Shown piece by piece: positions 18,252-25,773 of a stretch of DNA of 43,710 nucleotides. Positions within the stretch are counted from its first letter, which is position 1. Each line of letters begins with the position of its first letter. Source of the stretch: JBDLSY01 sp041170585 (lineage in GTDB: Bacteria; Pseudomonadota; Gammaproteobacteria; Burkholderiales; Burkholderiaceae_C); assembly GCA_041170585.1 (NCBI GenBank), contig JBEDNN010000014.1:1-43710 (forward strand). Reading direction: 5' to 3'. Under the pieces are notes generated by a model. The model was given only the letters and a program-made list of their open reading frames with translations, made no database searches and had not been told where the DNA came from. The position numbers were made by a program, and so were the translations under genes.

Positions 18252-19016
18252 TTAAGCAATAATGCCTGCTAATTTAAAAGCTAATATAGCTTCATAAGAG
18301 ACTTGTTTTTCAGCAATGTAGTGTTGTAACTCTAGCCGTGTAATACAGGTAAACCGTATCACTTCACCGTCTAAATTACGCGGCGTAACACCTGGTAATA
18401 ATATAGCACGGTGAGCCCAAACAGCTTGAGCAATATAACCATCACTTGTATTGCGGTGTTCTTGTACCATACCACAAGCAGAAAAATGACTAAAATCAGC
18501 AATGGTTAAACCAGCTTCTTCATACGTTTCACGCAATACACCTGCCTTTAAAGTATCACTGCTGGATAACAAGCCACCTGCTAAAGAGTCCCATAACCCT
18601 GGATCAGTGACTTTATTTAAGGCACGTTGTTGTAACCATATTTTGCCATCAGTACTTTCTCCGACTAAATGAACTGCATGTGTAAATATACCCAATACAC
18701 GCACTGCCGCACGTTCAACTTCGGCCAATGCAGGCGGTAAATCGTTTAGTATGACATTCATTGCAGGCAGCGGTGCTACACTTAACAATTCATTACGCCA
18801 TGTATTTAAACGGCCTGCACTATATAAAGACTGTGCCCATTGTGCCAAAACAGCATTGCGTTCATCAAGGTCTACAGGTAAGTCTATATAATTATCATAA
18901 AACGGTTTTGGATATAACGCCGCGTCCTGTGGTAAAACTGAACCTACGGTGTACCCCAATGCTTGTATAGGTAGTCGCTCTGTTATATGGGTTAAAGTCG
19001 TCAATAAGGGTGTCAT
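18252..19016 (-). CDS. Nudix hydrolase with N-terminal DUF4743 domain
   Basis: A 254-residue protein with a DUF4743-type N-terminal half (about 1-115: ALGYTVGSVLPQDAALYPKPF) and a C-terminal Nudix domain. The Nudix box is GGLLSSSDTLKAGVLRETYEEAGL. The catalytic REx2EE part (RETYEEAG) is intact, but the first Glu of the consensus Gx5E is Asp. The preceding WLQQRALNKVTDPGLWDSLAGG is typical of the thiamine-pyrophosphokinase-associated (Tnr3-like) Nudix group. A role in hydrolysing oxidised thiamine diphosphates has been shown for eukaryotic relatives, so it is a possible but untested function here. It lies directly beyond the IS1 relic. Confidence 0.88.
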   Translation of the reverse strand: MTPLLTTLTHITERLPIQALGYTVGSVLPQDAALYPKPFYDNYIDLPVDLDERNAVLAQWAQSLYSAGRLNTWRNELLSVAPLPAMNVILNDLPPALAEVERAAVRVLGIFTHAVHLVGESTDGKIWLQQRALNKVTDPGLWDSLAGGLLSSSDTLKAGVLRETYEEAGLTIADFSHFSACGMVQEHRNTSDGYIAQAVWAHRAILLPGVTPRNLDGEVIRFTCITRLELQHYIAEKQVSYEAILAFKLAGIIA

Positions 19017-19081
19017 TGTGATTAATATTTTTTAAAATAATGTGTTTTTATCAATATAGTATCAATGTAGTATCAATATTT

Positions 19082-19284
19082 GGCATTGCTACTTTAGGAA
19101 TAAAGTACTCATACGCTTTGCAATAGTCGCTCATTACTTTGCCTGTTGCCAAATATCGCACTGAATCCCATAACTTTTTTTCTGCGTCTCTAGAGCCTAA
19201 TACGCAATCAACAAATCGCTTTTTATTTCTATCGACTGCAATCCATATCCAGCAATTGAATATTCTTAATATATCATCTTCTTC
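19082..19284 (-). pseudogene. IS1-family transposase relic with one terminal inverted repeat
   Basis: On the minus strand, translation from about 19284 gives CWIWIAVDRNKKRFVDCVLG, then KKLWDSV, LATGKVMSDYCKAYEYFIPK. This is the middle of the catalytic domain of an IS1-type transposase. The N-terminal zinc finger/HTH and the last roughly 80 residues, with the catalytic glutamate, are missing. Directly after the FIPK codons the DNA reads AAAGTAGCAATGCC, so 19082-19096 (GGCATTGCTACTTTA on the plus strand) is an element end fused to the coding part by internal deletion. Those 15 bp are identical to the end of MITE-1. An open frame continues to 19350 but its start is not transposase-like. The relic cannot encode a working enzyme. 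Confidence 0.8.
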
Positions 19285-19300
19285 AAAGTAAGTGCTTACA

Positions 19301-20038
19301 TTATTGTTTTTTATTTTGTAATGCCTTAAAAACTCTTTGCGTATTATCAAATGCTGTTTTATTTGTTGGCGTGTAATTTTCTAAACTATTAATCATTTCA
19401 AATGATTCTATAAACTCGCTAGAGGAAACGCTGACGATAGCATAAAACTTTTTACGCTCATCATCATTAAGTTGTTGTTCTAAAATAAGTACCGCATCAA
19501 TGAAGGATTGAATCTCACAAATAAACACTTTAGTTAGCCATAAAACTATACTGCTCTTTTTATCCTGCTGATTAAGACTGTCCCACCATGTCGACGGAGG
19601 AGTATATGTGTATTTACTATTAAATATATTTAAATCATATATTATTCTTATTGAAGAATCCTGATTTGCTTTGCTTTGATTTATATTATGAATAGATTGA
19701 GATATGGCTTCATCTGAAGATTTTTCTATAAATTGTTCAAAAAATAGTGCTTTTTCAGCATAAATTTTGGCATACATTTCAACGCAACTCACAAATTTTT
19801 GTTGCTTGGCTGCTTCAGCCGAATTGTTAGCATCTTGTCTTGCCAGTTCAAGTTGCTCATTGGCTATTTTTTCCGCAGTTTTTGCTGATGATGTAGCCAG
19901 TTCTAACTGTTCCTGTGTTGCTTGATAAACTTTATACGCATAAAAAGCAGTAATGCCACTAACAATTAAAGCAAAAAAAGCAATACTACTACTGATGATT
20001 AAGCTAAACAAAGCAATCCAATCACTTGTATTCTTCAT
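19301..20038 (-). CDS. Unknown protein with N-terminal membrane anchor and coiled coil
   Basis: I do not recognise this 245-residue protein. It has one hydrophobic helix near the N-terminus (about 8-36, IALFSLIISSSIAFFALIV and beyond). A strongly helical, Ala/Glu/Gln/Lys-rich stretch follows at about 38-85 (QATQEQLELATSSAKTAEKI), which looks like a coiled coil. A predicted-helical soluble domain makes up the rest. Its start is coupled to the hisA stop: ATG at 20038 (TGATG) or GTG at 20041 (GTGA). The C-terminus ends at the edge of the IS1 relic, so the last residues may have been altered. A membrane-anchored sensor or toxin-like role is possible but unsupported. Confidence 0.65.
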   Translation of the reverse strand: MKNTSDWIALFSLIISSSIAFFALIVSGITAFYAYKVYQATQEQLELATSSAKTAEKIANEQLELARQDANNSAEAAKQQKFVSCVEMYAKIYAEKALFFEQFIEKSSDEAISQSIHNINQSKANQDSSIRIIYDLNIFNSKYTYTPPSTWWDSLNQQDKKSSIVLWLTKVFICEIQSFIDAVLILEQQLNDDERKKFYAIVSVSSSEFIESFEMINSLENYTPTNKTAFDNTQRVFKALQNKKQ

Positions 20039-20790
20039 CACACCACCTGTGCATCTAACCAGCTTTGTGCTTCACTTAACACAATCGTGCCTTCGTAAAT
20101 ACTACGCCCCAAAATTGCCCCAGCAATGCCTTTGCAACGGGTCGCATATAAATCTTTGACATCTTGTAATACGTGCATACCGCCACTGGCGATAATCGGA
20201 ATATTCACCGCTTCAGCCAGTGCTTGTGTTGCACTTACATTAACGCCACCCATCATGCCATCGCGTCCAATGTCGGTATACACAATACTATTAACGCCTA
20301 AACCTTCGCATTGTTTGGCTAACTCTAAAGCAGTCATATCTAATATTGTTGCCCAGCCGTCAGTGGCAACATAGCCGTCTTTTGCATCAATACCAACCAT
20401 AATATGCCCTTCAAACTCACGGCAGGCTTCACGTAAAAATGTGGGATTTTTAACGGCGGCAGTGCCAATAATCACATCAGTTAAACCTAACTTTAGCCAA
20501 CCTTCAATAGCGGATAATGTGCGAATACCACCGCCTAACTGTACAGGAATTTTTGTACCAACTGCACTTAGAATAGCTTCAATGGCTTCAATGTTACTGG
20601 ATTTTCCTGCAAATGCACCGTCTAAATCAACCACGTGTAAACGGCGTGCACCTTGCGCTACCCAGTGGGCTGCCATTGCACTGGGGTCTTTACTAAATAC
20701 AGTGGCTTGATTCATATCGCCTTGTTTTAAGCGGACACAATGACCGTTTTTTAAGTCAATTGCAGGAATCATCAGTATAGAGGTAGACAT
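20038..20790 (-). CDS. hisA: ProFAR isomerase (HisA)
   Basis: A (beta/alpha)8-barrel enzyme of 250 residues that isomerises the aminoaldose ProFAR to the aminoketose PRFAR in histidine biosynthesis. The general base and acid aspartates are in MIPAIDLKNG (D12) and GIDAKDGYV (about 133); phosphate-binding loops are LGGGIR and IASGGMH, and YTDIGRDGMMGG is also conserved. It lies 75 nt downstream of hisH, whose product partners with HisF. Unusually, hisF does not follow; instead an unrelated gene overlaps the hisA stop. The call is very secure. Confidence 0.97.
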   Translation of the reverse strand: MSTSILMIPAIDLKNGHCVRLKQGDMNQATVFSKDPSAMAAHWVAQGARRLHVVDLDGAFAGKSSNIEAIEAILSAVGTKIPVQLGGGIRTLSAIEGWLKLGLTDVIIGTAAVKNPTFLREACREFEGHIMVGIDAKDGYVATDGWATILDMTALELAKQCEGLGVNSIVYTDIGRDGMMGGVNVSATQALAEAVNIPIIASGGMHVLQDVKDLYATRCKGIAGAILGRSIYEGTIVLSEAQSWLDAQVV

Positions 20791-20865
20791 AGTTAAACCT
20801 TAAAAAAATAAACAGTCAATCGTGAATAGGAATAAAATAAAATAATATGAAAAATAAAATAAAAA

Positions 20866-21552
20866 TCAAACAATCCAATTTAAAAAGTTTTTAAATAACT
20901 TTAAACCCGCTGTAGAACTTTTTTCAGGATGAAACTGTAAGCCAATTAGATTATCGCGTCCGACTGCCACACAAAATTTTGTACCGTAATCAGTGACGGC
21001 TAAATTATGAGCCTTATCAATGGGTTGAGCGTAATAGCTGTGTACAAAATAAAACCGTTCTCCACTGGGAATCCCTGAAAATATAGCGTGTGATACTTCA
21101 GTATTTACACCATGAAAGACTTGGTTCCAGCCCATGTGCGGTACTTTTAAGCGATTACCGTGGCTATCTGTTAAGTTAGATGCAAAGCGTACTACTTGTC
21201 CTGCAATTAAACCCAATGCGGGTGTAGAAATATCGGGACTATCTGCTTCAGTACTGTTGTCTAACAACATTTGTTGCCCAACACAAATACCCATTAAAGG
21301 CTTGTTTTTTGCCGCATCAAGTACAGCTTCTAATAAGCCACTGGCATATAAATGCCGCATACAATCGGGCATAGCCCCTTGCCCCGGTAATACTACGCGG
21401 TGAGCCGCTTTAATAACGGCGGGATTATTAGAAATGATAATAGCGGTGTGTGGGTCAGCTACAGCTTGTAAGGCTTGGGCGACACTGCGTAAATTACCTG
21501 AACCGTAATCAACCACTACTACGGATTGTGATTTTATGACAGTTGAAACCAT
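20866..21552 (-). CDS. hisH: Imidazole glycerol phosphate synthase glutaminase subunit (HisH)
   Basis: A class I glutamine amidotransferase of 228 residues, supplying ammonia to HisF for synthesis of imidazole glycerol phosphate and AICAR. The catalytic triad is visible: nucleophile C90 in GICVGQQ, and H208/E210 in LQFHPEKSS. VVVDYGSGNLRSV at the N-terminus and VLPGQGAMPDC complete the family pattern. It requires HisF, which is not in the window. Upstream, a hairpin (21609-21668) separates it from the ribosomal operon, so it probably has its own promoter. Confidence 0.96.
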   Translation of the reverse strand: MVSTVIKSQSVVVVDYGSGNLRSVAQALQAVADPHTAIIISNNPAVIKAAHRVVLPGQGAMPDCMRHLYASGLLEAVLDAAKNKPLMGICVGQQMLLDNSTEADSPDISTPALGLIAGQVVRFASNLTDSHGNRLKVPHMGWNQVFHGVNTEVSHAIFSGIPSGERFYFVHSYYAQPIDKAHNLAVTDYGTKFCVAVGRDNLIGLQFHPEKSSTAGLKLFKNFLNWIV

Positions 21553-21608
21553 AAAAAATACCTATAAACATTTTCAAATATTTAAAAATTTAAAACTTTA
21601 AAAAGTAA

Positions 21609-21668
21609 AAAACCCGCTATTCAAAACGCATTAGATAAATATCAAATACATTTTAAATAACAGGTTTT
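21609..21668 (-). terminator. Terminator-like hairpin at the end of the ribosomal operon
   Basis: Arms at 21656-21668 and 21609-21621 pair over 13 bp on the minus-strand RNA (AAAACCUGUUAUU with AAUAGCGGGUUUU, using two G-U pairs). The plus-strand RNA would have two mismatches. A U-rich run follows. The orientation fits termination after rpsQ. The loop is long (34 nt), so efficiency is uncertain. Confidence 0.65.
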
Positions 21669-21689
21669 TATCTAGCCTAGATAGATATT

Positions 21690-21953
21690 TTATAAAGCAG
21701 CTTTTTCTAATACTGACGTTACTAACCAGGCTTTAGTCTTAGAAATAGGACGGGTTTCTTGAATTTGTACTAAGTCACCCATCGCAGCACCTACTTCATT
21801 GTGTGCTGCATATTTTCTAGATTGAACAATAAACTTACCGTACATAGGATGCTTAACCTTACGTTCGATAAGCACAGTTACTGTTTTCATCATCTTATCA
21901 CTGGCTACTCTACCTACTAGAGTGCGCTTTGTTGCAACAGCGGTATCAACCAT
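21690..21953 (-). CDS. rpsQ: Small-subunit ribosomal protein uS17
   Basis: An 87-residue primary 16S rRNA-binding protein of the 30S body. The OB-fold motif is clear: LVGRVASDKMMKTVTVLIER, then HPMYGKFIVQSRKYAAHNE, and GDLVQIQETRPISKTKAWLV. It is the last gene of the operon, as in E. coli. Its start overlaps the rpmC stop by one nucleotide (TAATG), indicating coupled translation. Confidence 0.98.
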   Translation of the reverse strand: MVDTAVATKRTLVGRVASDKMMKTVTVLIERKVKHPMYGKFIVQSRKYAAHNEVGAAMGDLVQIQETRPISKTKAWLVTSVLEKAAL

Positions 21954-22144
21954 TATGCACCTGCCTTCTCATTTTGAATAGTGCGAATACGTGCGATGTC
22001 GCGGCGAACCACTTTCATCTGTGCAGTATTGCCTAATTGTTGGGTTGCTTTTTGCATGCGTAGGCTAAATTGTGATTTTAATAAACCATCTAATTCAGCT
22101 TTTAACGCTGCACTGTCTTTCTGACGAAGTTCAGAAGCTTTCAT
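21953..22144 (-). CDS. rpmC: Large-subunit ribosomal protein uL29
   Basis: A 63-residue protein at the polypeptide exit tunnel rim of the 50S subunit, next to uL23. The two-helix hairpin sequence is MKASELRQKDSAALKAELD ... LLKSQFSLRMQKATQQL ... VRRDIARIRTIQNEK. It sits between rplP and rpsQ in the standard order, 29 nt after rplP. Confidence 0.97.
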   Translation of the reverse strand: MKASELRQKDSAALKAELDGLLKSQFSLRMQKATQQLGNTAQMKVVRRDIARIRTIQNEKAGA

Positions 22145-22173
22145 ATTTTTCCGTTTTCCTTGTACGTCTATAT

Positions 22174-22590
22174 TTACGCACCGACAGCGCGAGCCACAAA
22201 GGTGCAGGGTAATGGCAGTTTACGTGCAGCTAAGCGAAACGCTTCGCGTGCAATGTCTTCTTCCACACCATCCATCTCATAAAGAACTTTACCTGGCTGA
22301 ATTTCAGCGACGTAATATTCTGGATTGCCTTTACCGTTACCCATACGGACTTCAGCAGGCTTTTGAGAAATCGGCTTGTCTGGGAAAATACGAATCCAAA
22401 TACGACCACCACGCTTAATATGGCGAGTCATTGCGCGACGAGCAGCTTCAATTTGACGAGCAGTCAAACGTCCACGGCCTACGCACTTTAAACCCCATTC
22501 ACCAAACGCGACGGTATTACCACGAGTGGCTTTACCAGTATTACGGCCTTTTTGCTCTTTGCGGTATTTTCTACGTGCAGGTTGTAACAT
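22174..22590 (-). CDS. rplP: Large-subunit ribosomal protein uL16
   Basis: A 138-residue protein of the 50S A-site/peptidyl-transferase region, added late in assembly. It starts MLQPARRKYRKEQKGR; then FGEWGLKCVGRGRLTARQIEAARRA and the MGNGKGNPEYYVAEIQPGK loop are diagnostic. The Shine-Dalgarno AAAGGAG lies just upstream of the ATG. It lies 11 nt after rpsC. Confidence 0.98.
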   Translation of the reverse strand: MLQPARRKYRKEQKGRNTGKATRGNTVAFGEWGLKCVGRGRLTARQIEAARRAMTRHIKRGGRIWIRIFPDKPISQKPAEVRMGNGKGNPEYYVAEIQPGKVLYEMDGVEEDIAREAFRLAARKLPLPCTFVARAVGA

Positions 22591-22601
22591 CGCTGCTCCT
22601 T

Positions 22602-23396
22602 TTATTCTTTAACAGCTAGTGCAGTGTTAGCTGTTGATGCGACTTTACGCACACGCTTCACTGCAGGTTTAGCTGCATCATTGGTACGACCATCATTACG
22701 ACGTTCGTTACGACGTGGACCACGTTTATCTTCAGTAGTAGTATCGATTTCAATAGGGGCATCACCACGGTTGAGATGATCACCCTTATAAACCCATACT
22801 TTTACACCGATAACACCGTAGGTTGTTTGTGCTTCAGAAGTACCGTAGTCAATATCAGCCCGTAAAGTATGAAGTGGCACTCGACCTTCACGGTACCATT
22901 CAGTACGTGCAATCTCAATGCCATTTAAACGACCAGCACTCATAATTTTGATGCCTTTAGCACCTAAACGCATGGCATTTTGCATTGCACGTTTCATAGC
23001 GCGGCGAAACATAATACGTTTTTCTAATTGCTGAGTAATTGAATCTGCAATTATCTTGGCATCAGTTTCAGGTTTACGAATTTCCTCTATGCTCACATGG
23101 ACAGGTACACCCATTAATTTTTGCAAATCAGACTTTAATAACTCTATGTCTTCACCTTTTTTACCAATTACTACCCCCGGACGGGCTGAATAAATAGTAA
23201 TGCGAGCTGTTTTGGCGGGGCGTTCAATAACAACGCGACCTACTGAAGCTGATTTCAACTTCTTTTTAAGATATTCACGTACGCGAACATCTTCTAACAA
23301 CATAGTAGAAAAGTTTTTGCTGTTGGCGTACCAACGTGAAGACCAATTACGGGTTACAGCAAGGCGGAAACCGATTGGATGAATTTTTTGTCCCAT
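22602..23396 (-). CDS. rpsC: Small-subunit ribosomal protein uS3
   Basis: A 264-residue protein of the 30S head at the mRNA entry channel. MGQKIHPIGFRLAVTR opens it, the KH domain has SARPGVVIGKKGEDIE, and RAMKRAMQNAMRLGAKGIKI and ARTEWYREGRVPLHTLRADIDYG follow. The C-terminus (from about 215) is a long basic, Arg/Asn-rich tail (GPRRNERRNDGRTN), longer than in E. coli, as is common in betaproteobacteria. Confidence 0.98.
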   Translation of the reverse strand: MGQKIHPIGFRLAVTRNWSSRWYANSKNFSTMLLEDVRVREYLKKKLKSASVGRVVIERPAKTARITIYSARPGVVIGKKGEDIELLKSDLQKLMGVPVHVSIEEIRKPETDAKIIADSITQQLEKRIMFRRAMKRAMQNAMRLGAKGIKIMSAGRLNGIEIARTEWYREGRVPLHTLRADIDYGTSEAQTTYGVIGVKVWVYKGDHLNRGDAPIEIDTTTEDKRGPRRNERRNDGRTNDAAKPAVKRVRKVASTANTALAVKE

Positions 23397-23405
23397 AGTA
23401 TCCTC

Positions 23406-23735
23406 TTAATTGCCGACTTTTAGAACGATATGGCAAGTTTGCTTCTCAATACCTGCACCACGGCCTTTAGCACGTGGGCGCATACGCTTTAGAGAAGTCC
23501 CTTTATCCACATAAATTGTACTGACGCGTAGACCATCTACGTCTGCACCATCGTTATGCTCGGCATTTGCAATCGCTGAATTTAACACTTTTTTCAAAAT
23601 CTCTGCTGCTTTTTTTGGCGAGAAAGTTAAGATATTCAGTGCATCACCCACAAATTTACCACGAATTTGATCGGCAACTAAGCGAGTTTTTTGAGCTGAA
23701 ATACGAGCACCATACAGTTTTGCAGTAGTTTCCAT
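23406..23735 (-). CDS. rplV: Large-subunit ribosomal protein uL22
   Basis: A 109-residue protein whose beta-hairpin lines the exit tunnel. Visible motifs are ARISAQKTRLVADQIRGK, LTFSPKKAAEILKKVLNSAIANAEHN and the hairpin segment TSLKRMRPRAKGRGAGIEKQTCHI, the region where macrolide-resistance changes occur in other bacteria. It sits between rpsS and rpsC with 9-nt gaps. Confidence 0.98.
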   Translation of the reverse strand: METTAKLYGARISAQKTRLVADQIRGKFVGDALNILTFSPKKAAEILKKVLNSAIANAEHNDGADVDGLRVSTIYVDKGTSLKRMRPRAKGRGAGIEKQTCHIVLKVGN

Positions 23736-23744
23736 TATGGCTCC

Positions 23745-24020
23745 TTATTTCTTGGCTTTTTTATCTGCCGCGTGACCTTTAAAAGTACGCGTCAAAGCAA
23801 ATTCACCTAACTTATGTCCAACCATGTTTTCATTAACATAAACTGGGACATGCTGGCGACCATTGTGTACCGCAATAGTTAAACCGATAAAATCGGGCAA
23901 TACCATTGAACGGCGAGACCAAGTTTTAATTGGCTTTTTATCTTTATTAGCTACCGCTTTTTCGACTTTCGCAAGCAAATGCGCATCGCAAAAAGGGCCT
24001 TTTTTAGTAGAACGTGACAT
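23745..24020 (-). CDS. rpsS: Small-subunit ribosomal protein uS19
   Basis: A 91-residue 30S head protein that contacts uS13 and the A-site. Diagnostic segments are MSRSTKKGPFCDAHLLAKVE, TWSRRSMVLPDFIGLTIAVHN and MVGHKLGEFALTRTFKGH. It lies in standard order between rplB and rplV. Confidence 0.98.
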   Translation of the reverse strand: MSRSTKKGPFCDAHLLAKVEKAVANKDKKPIKTWSRRSMVLPDFIGLTIAVHNGRQHVPVYVNENMVGHKLGEFALTRTFKGHAADKKAKK

Positions 24021-24031
24021 TGTTCAATCCC

Positions 24032-24853
24032 TTATTTCTTACGACGAGACACGATCATTGAAGTCGTGCGCTTATTACTACGTGTACGATAACCTTTGGT
24101 CATTTGACCCCACGGCGTGACAGGAATGCCGCCTTCACCAGTACGGCCTTCACCACCACCATGTGGATGATCCACAGGGTTCATGGCAACACCACGTACA
24201 GTTGGACGAATACCTCTCCAGCGGTTTGCGCCCGCTTTACCGATTACACGTAAACTATGCTCGTCATTTGATACTTCACCAATAGTCGCACGGCATTCAA
24301 TATGAATTTTTCGAACTTCACCTGAACGCAAGCGAACCTGAGCATACACACCTTCGCGAGCCATCAGCATAGCTGACCCACCCGCAGAGCGAGCAATTTG
24401 CGCACCCTTACCTGGTAGCATTTCTATGCAATGAATGGTTGTACCCACTGGAATGTTACGGATTGGCAAAGTATTACCAACACGAATTTCAGCTTCTGAA
24501 CCACTCATTAGTTTAGCACCTACCGCCAAACCTTTTGGAGCGATGACATAAGCACGCTCACCGTCAGCATAACATACTAAGGCAATGTGTGCGGTACGAT
24601 TAGGGTCGTATTCAATGCGTTCAACCTTAGCAGGAATACCATCTTTATTGCGCACAAAATCAACCATACGGTAGTGATGCTTGTGTCCACCGCCTTTATG
24701 ACGAGTGGTAATATGACCATTGTTATTACGGCCTGCATTTTGAATTTGCTTTTCCAGCAATGGAGCGTATGGCGCTTCTTTTGATAAGTGTGGATGAACC
24801 ACTTTTACCATTGATCGACGGCCTGGCGATGTTGGTTTAACTTTTACTAACAT
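24032..24853 (-). CDS. rplB: Large-subunit ribosomal protein uL2
   Basis: A 273-residue protein needed for subunit association and peptidyl transfer. Key segments are LVKVKPTSPGRRSMVKV, HKGGGHKHHYRMVDF, and the universally conserved NPVDHPHGGGEGRT near the active site. The start chosen is the ATG at 24853, 1 nt after the rplW stop, because a GGAGG Shine-Dalgarno lies at the right distance. The frame stays open upstream to a TTG at 24880, inside rplW, which I reject. Confidence 0.98.
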   Translation of the reverse strand: MLVKVKPTSPGRRSMVKVVHPHLSKEAPYAPLLEKQIQNAGRNNNGHITTRHKGGGHKHHYRMVDFVRNKDGIPAKVERIEYDPNRTAHIALVCYADGERAYVIAPKGLAVGAKLMSGSEAEIRVGNTLPIRNIPVGTTIHCIEMLPGKGAQIARSAGGSAMLMAREGVYAQVRLRSGEVRKIHIECRATIGEVSNDEHSLRVIGKAGANRWRGIRPTVRGVAMNPVDHPHGGGEGRTGEGGIPVTPWGQMTKGYRTRSNKRTTSMIVSRRKK

Positions 24854-24854
24854 A

Positions 24855-25154
24855 TTATTTAACCTCCGCTTGGAAGTCAATATTTTGACCAGGTTTTAAA
24901 GTAACATAAGCCTTACGAACGTCGCTACGGCGACCCATCGTTTGACCAAAGCGTTTCTTTTTACCTTTGATATTGAGAATGGAAACAGATTCAACTACGA
25001 CTTTAAACATTAACTCAACTGCCGCTTTGACTTCAGGCTTAGTTGCACTGGGTACAACTTTAAATGCTACTTGTTCGTATTTATCAGCAACCATCGTGCT
25101 TTTTTCAGAAATTACTGGGGCGACTAAAATAGTCATTAGACGTTCTTGGTTCAT
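24855..25154 (-). CDS. rplW: Large-subunit ribosomal protein uL23
   Basis: A 99-residue exit-tunnel protein that docks trigger factor and SRP. LVAPVISEKSTMVADKYEQVAFKV and the GKKKRFGQTMGRRSDVRKAYVTL extension are typical. It overlaps rplD by 4 nt (ATGA). A second Met at residue 7 is an alternative start, but the coupled one fits better. Confidence 0.97.
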   Translation of the reverse strand: MNQERLMTILVAPVISEKSTMVADKYEQVAFKVVPSATKPEVKAAVELMFKVVVESVSILNIKGKKKRFGQTMGRRSDVRKAYVTLKPGQNIDFQAEVK

Positions 25155-25762
25155 GTGAACATCTCCTTCAATTGCTCAATGCCTGCTTGTGTAATTAACA
25201 CTTGATCAAAATGCACGAGTGACATTGGATCAACGTAACGCGCTTCAATCGCGGCAAATTTTGGCAAATTACGTGAAGCTAAATATAAATTTTCACTCAC
25301 TTCATCTGTCAAGTACAAGGCTGCTTTGACATTTAATTCGTTTAAACGCGTTTGCAACAATTTTGTTTTAGGTGATGCTAACTCAATAGCATCAATTACC
25401 TGCAAACGACCTTCGCGTGCCAATTGACTTAGAATACTACGCATACCTGCACGGTACATTTTAGTATTGACTTTATGCGAAAAATTCTCATTAGCCATAC
25501 TTGGAAAAGCCCGACCACCTCCACGCCACAGTGGCGAAGATGACATACCTGCACGCGCACGCCCTGTACCTTTTTGATTCCAAGGCTTTTTAGTCGTATG
25601 TGATACATCACGGCGGTTTTTTTGAGCACGGGTTCCTTGACGAGCATTCGCTTGATAAGCTACAACGATTTGATGAATCAAAGCTTCATTATAATCTAAT
25701 GCAAACAGTTCGTCTGGCACAGCCACTGCTGAACCTATATTATTAATACGCTTAAGTTCCAT
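25151..25762 (-). CDS. rplD: Large-subunit ribosomal protein uL4
   Basis: A 203-residue protein with a tunnel-lining extended loop: RQGTRAQKNRRDVSHTTKKP then WNQKGTGRARAGMSSSPLWRGGG. In E. coli uL4 also represses its own S10 operon through the leader RNA. Whether that holds here is open, because the operon head differs (rpsJ is missing). It is coupled to rplW. Confidence 0.97.
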   Translation of the reverse strand: MELKRINNIGSAVAVPDELFALDYNEALIHQIVVAYQANARQGTRAQKNRRDVSHTTKKPWNQKGTGRARAGMSSSPLWRGGGRAFPSMANENFSHKVNTKMYRAGMRSILSQLAREGRLQVIDAIELASPKTKLLQTRLNELNVKAALYLTDEVSENLYLASRNLPKFAAIEARYVDPMSLVHFDQVLITQAGIEQLKEMFT

Positions 25763-25773
25763 ATAAATACTCC

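Noticed and set aside
19285..19350. N-terminal part of the frame running through the IS1 relic
   Set aside because: It overlaps the end of the upstream gene in another frame and does not look like transposase, so only 19082-19284 is taken as relic.
24854..24880. Upstream TTG start for rplB
   Set aside because: It lies inside rplW; the ATG at 24853 has a good Shine-Dalgarno and gives the usual uL2 N-terminus.
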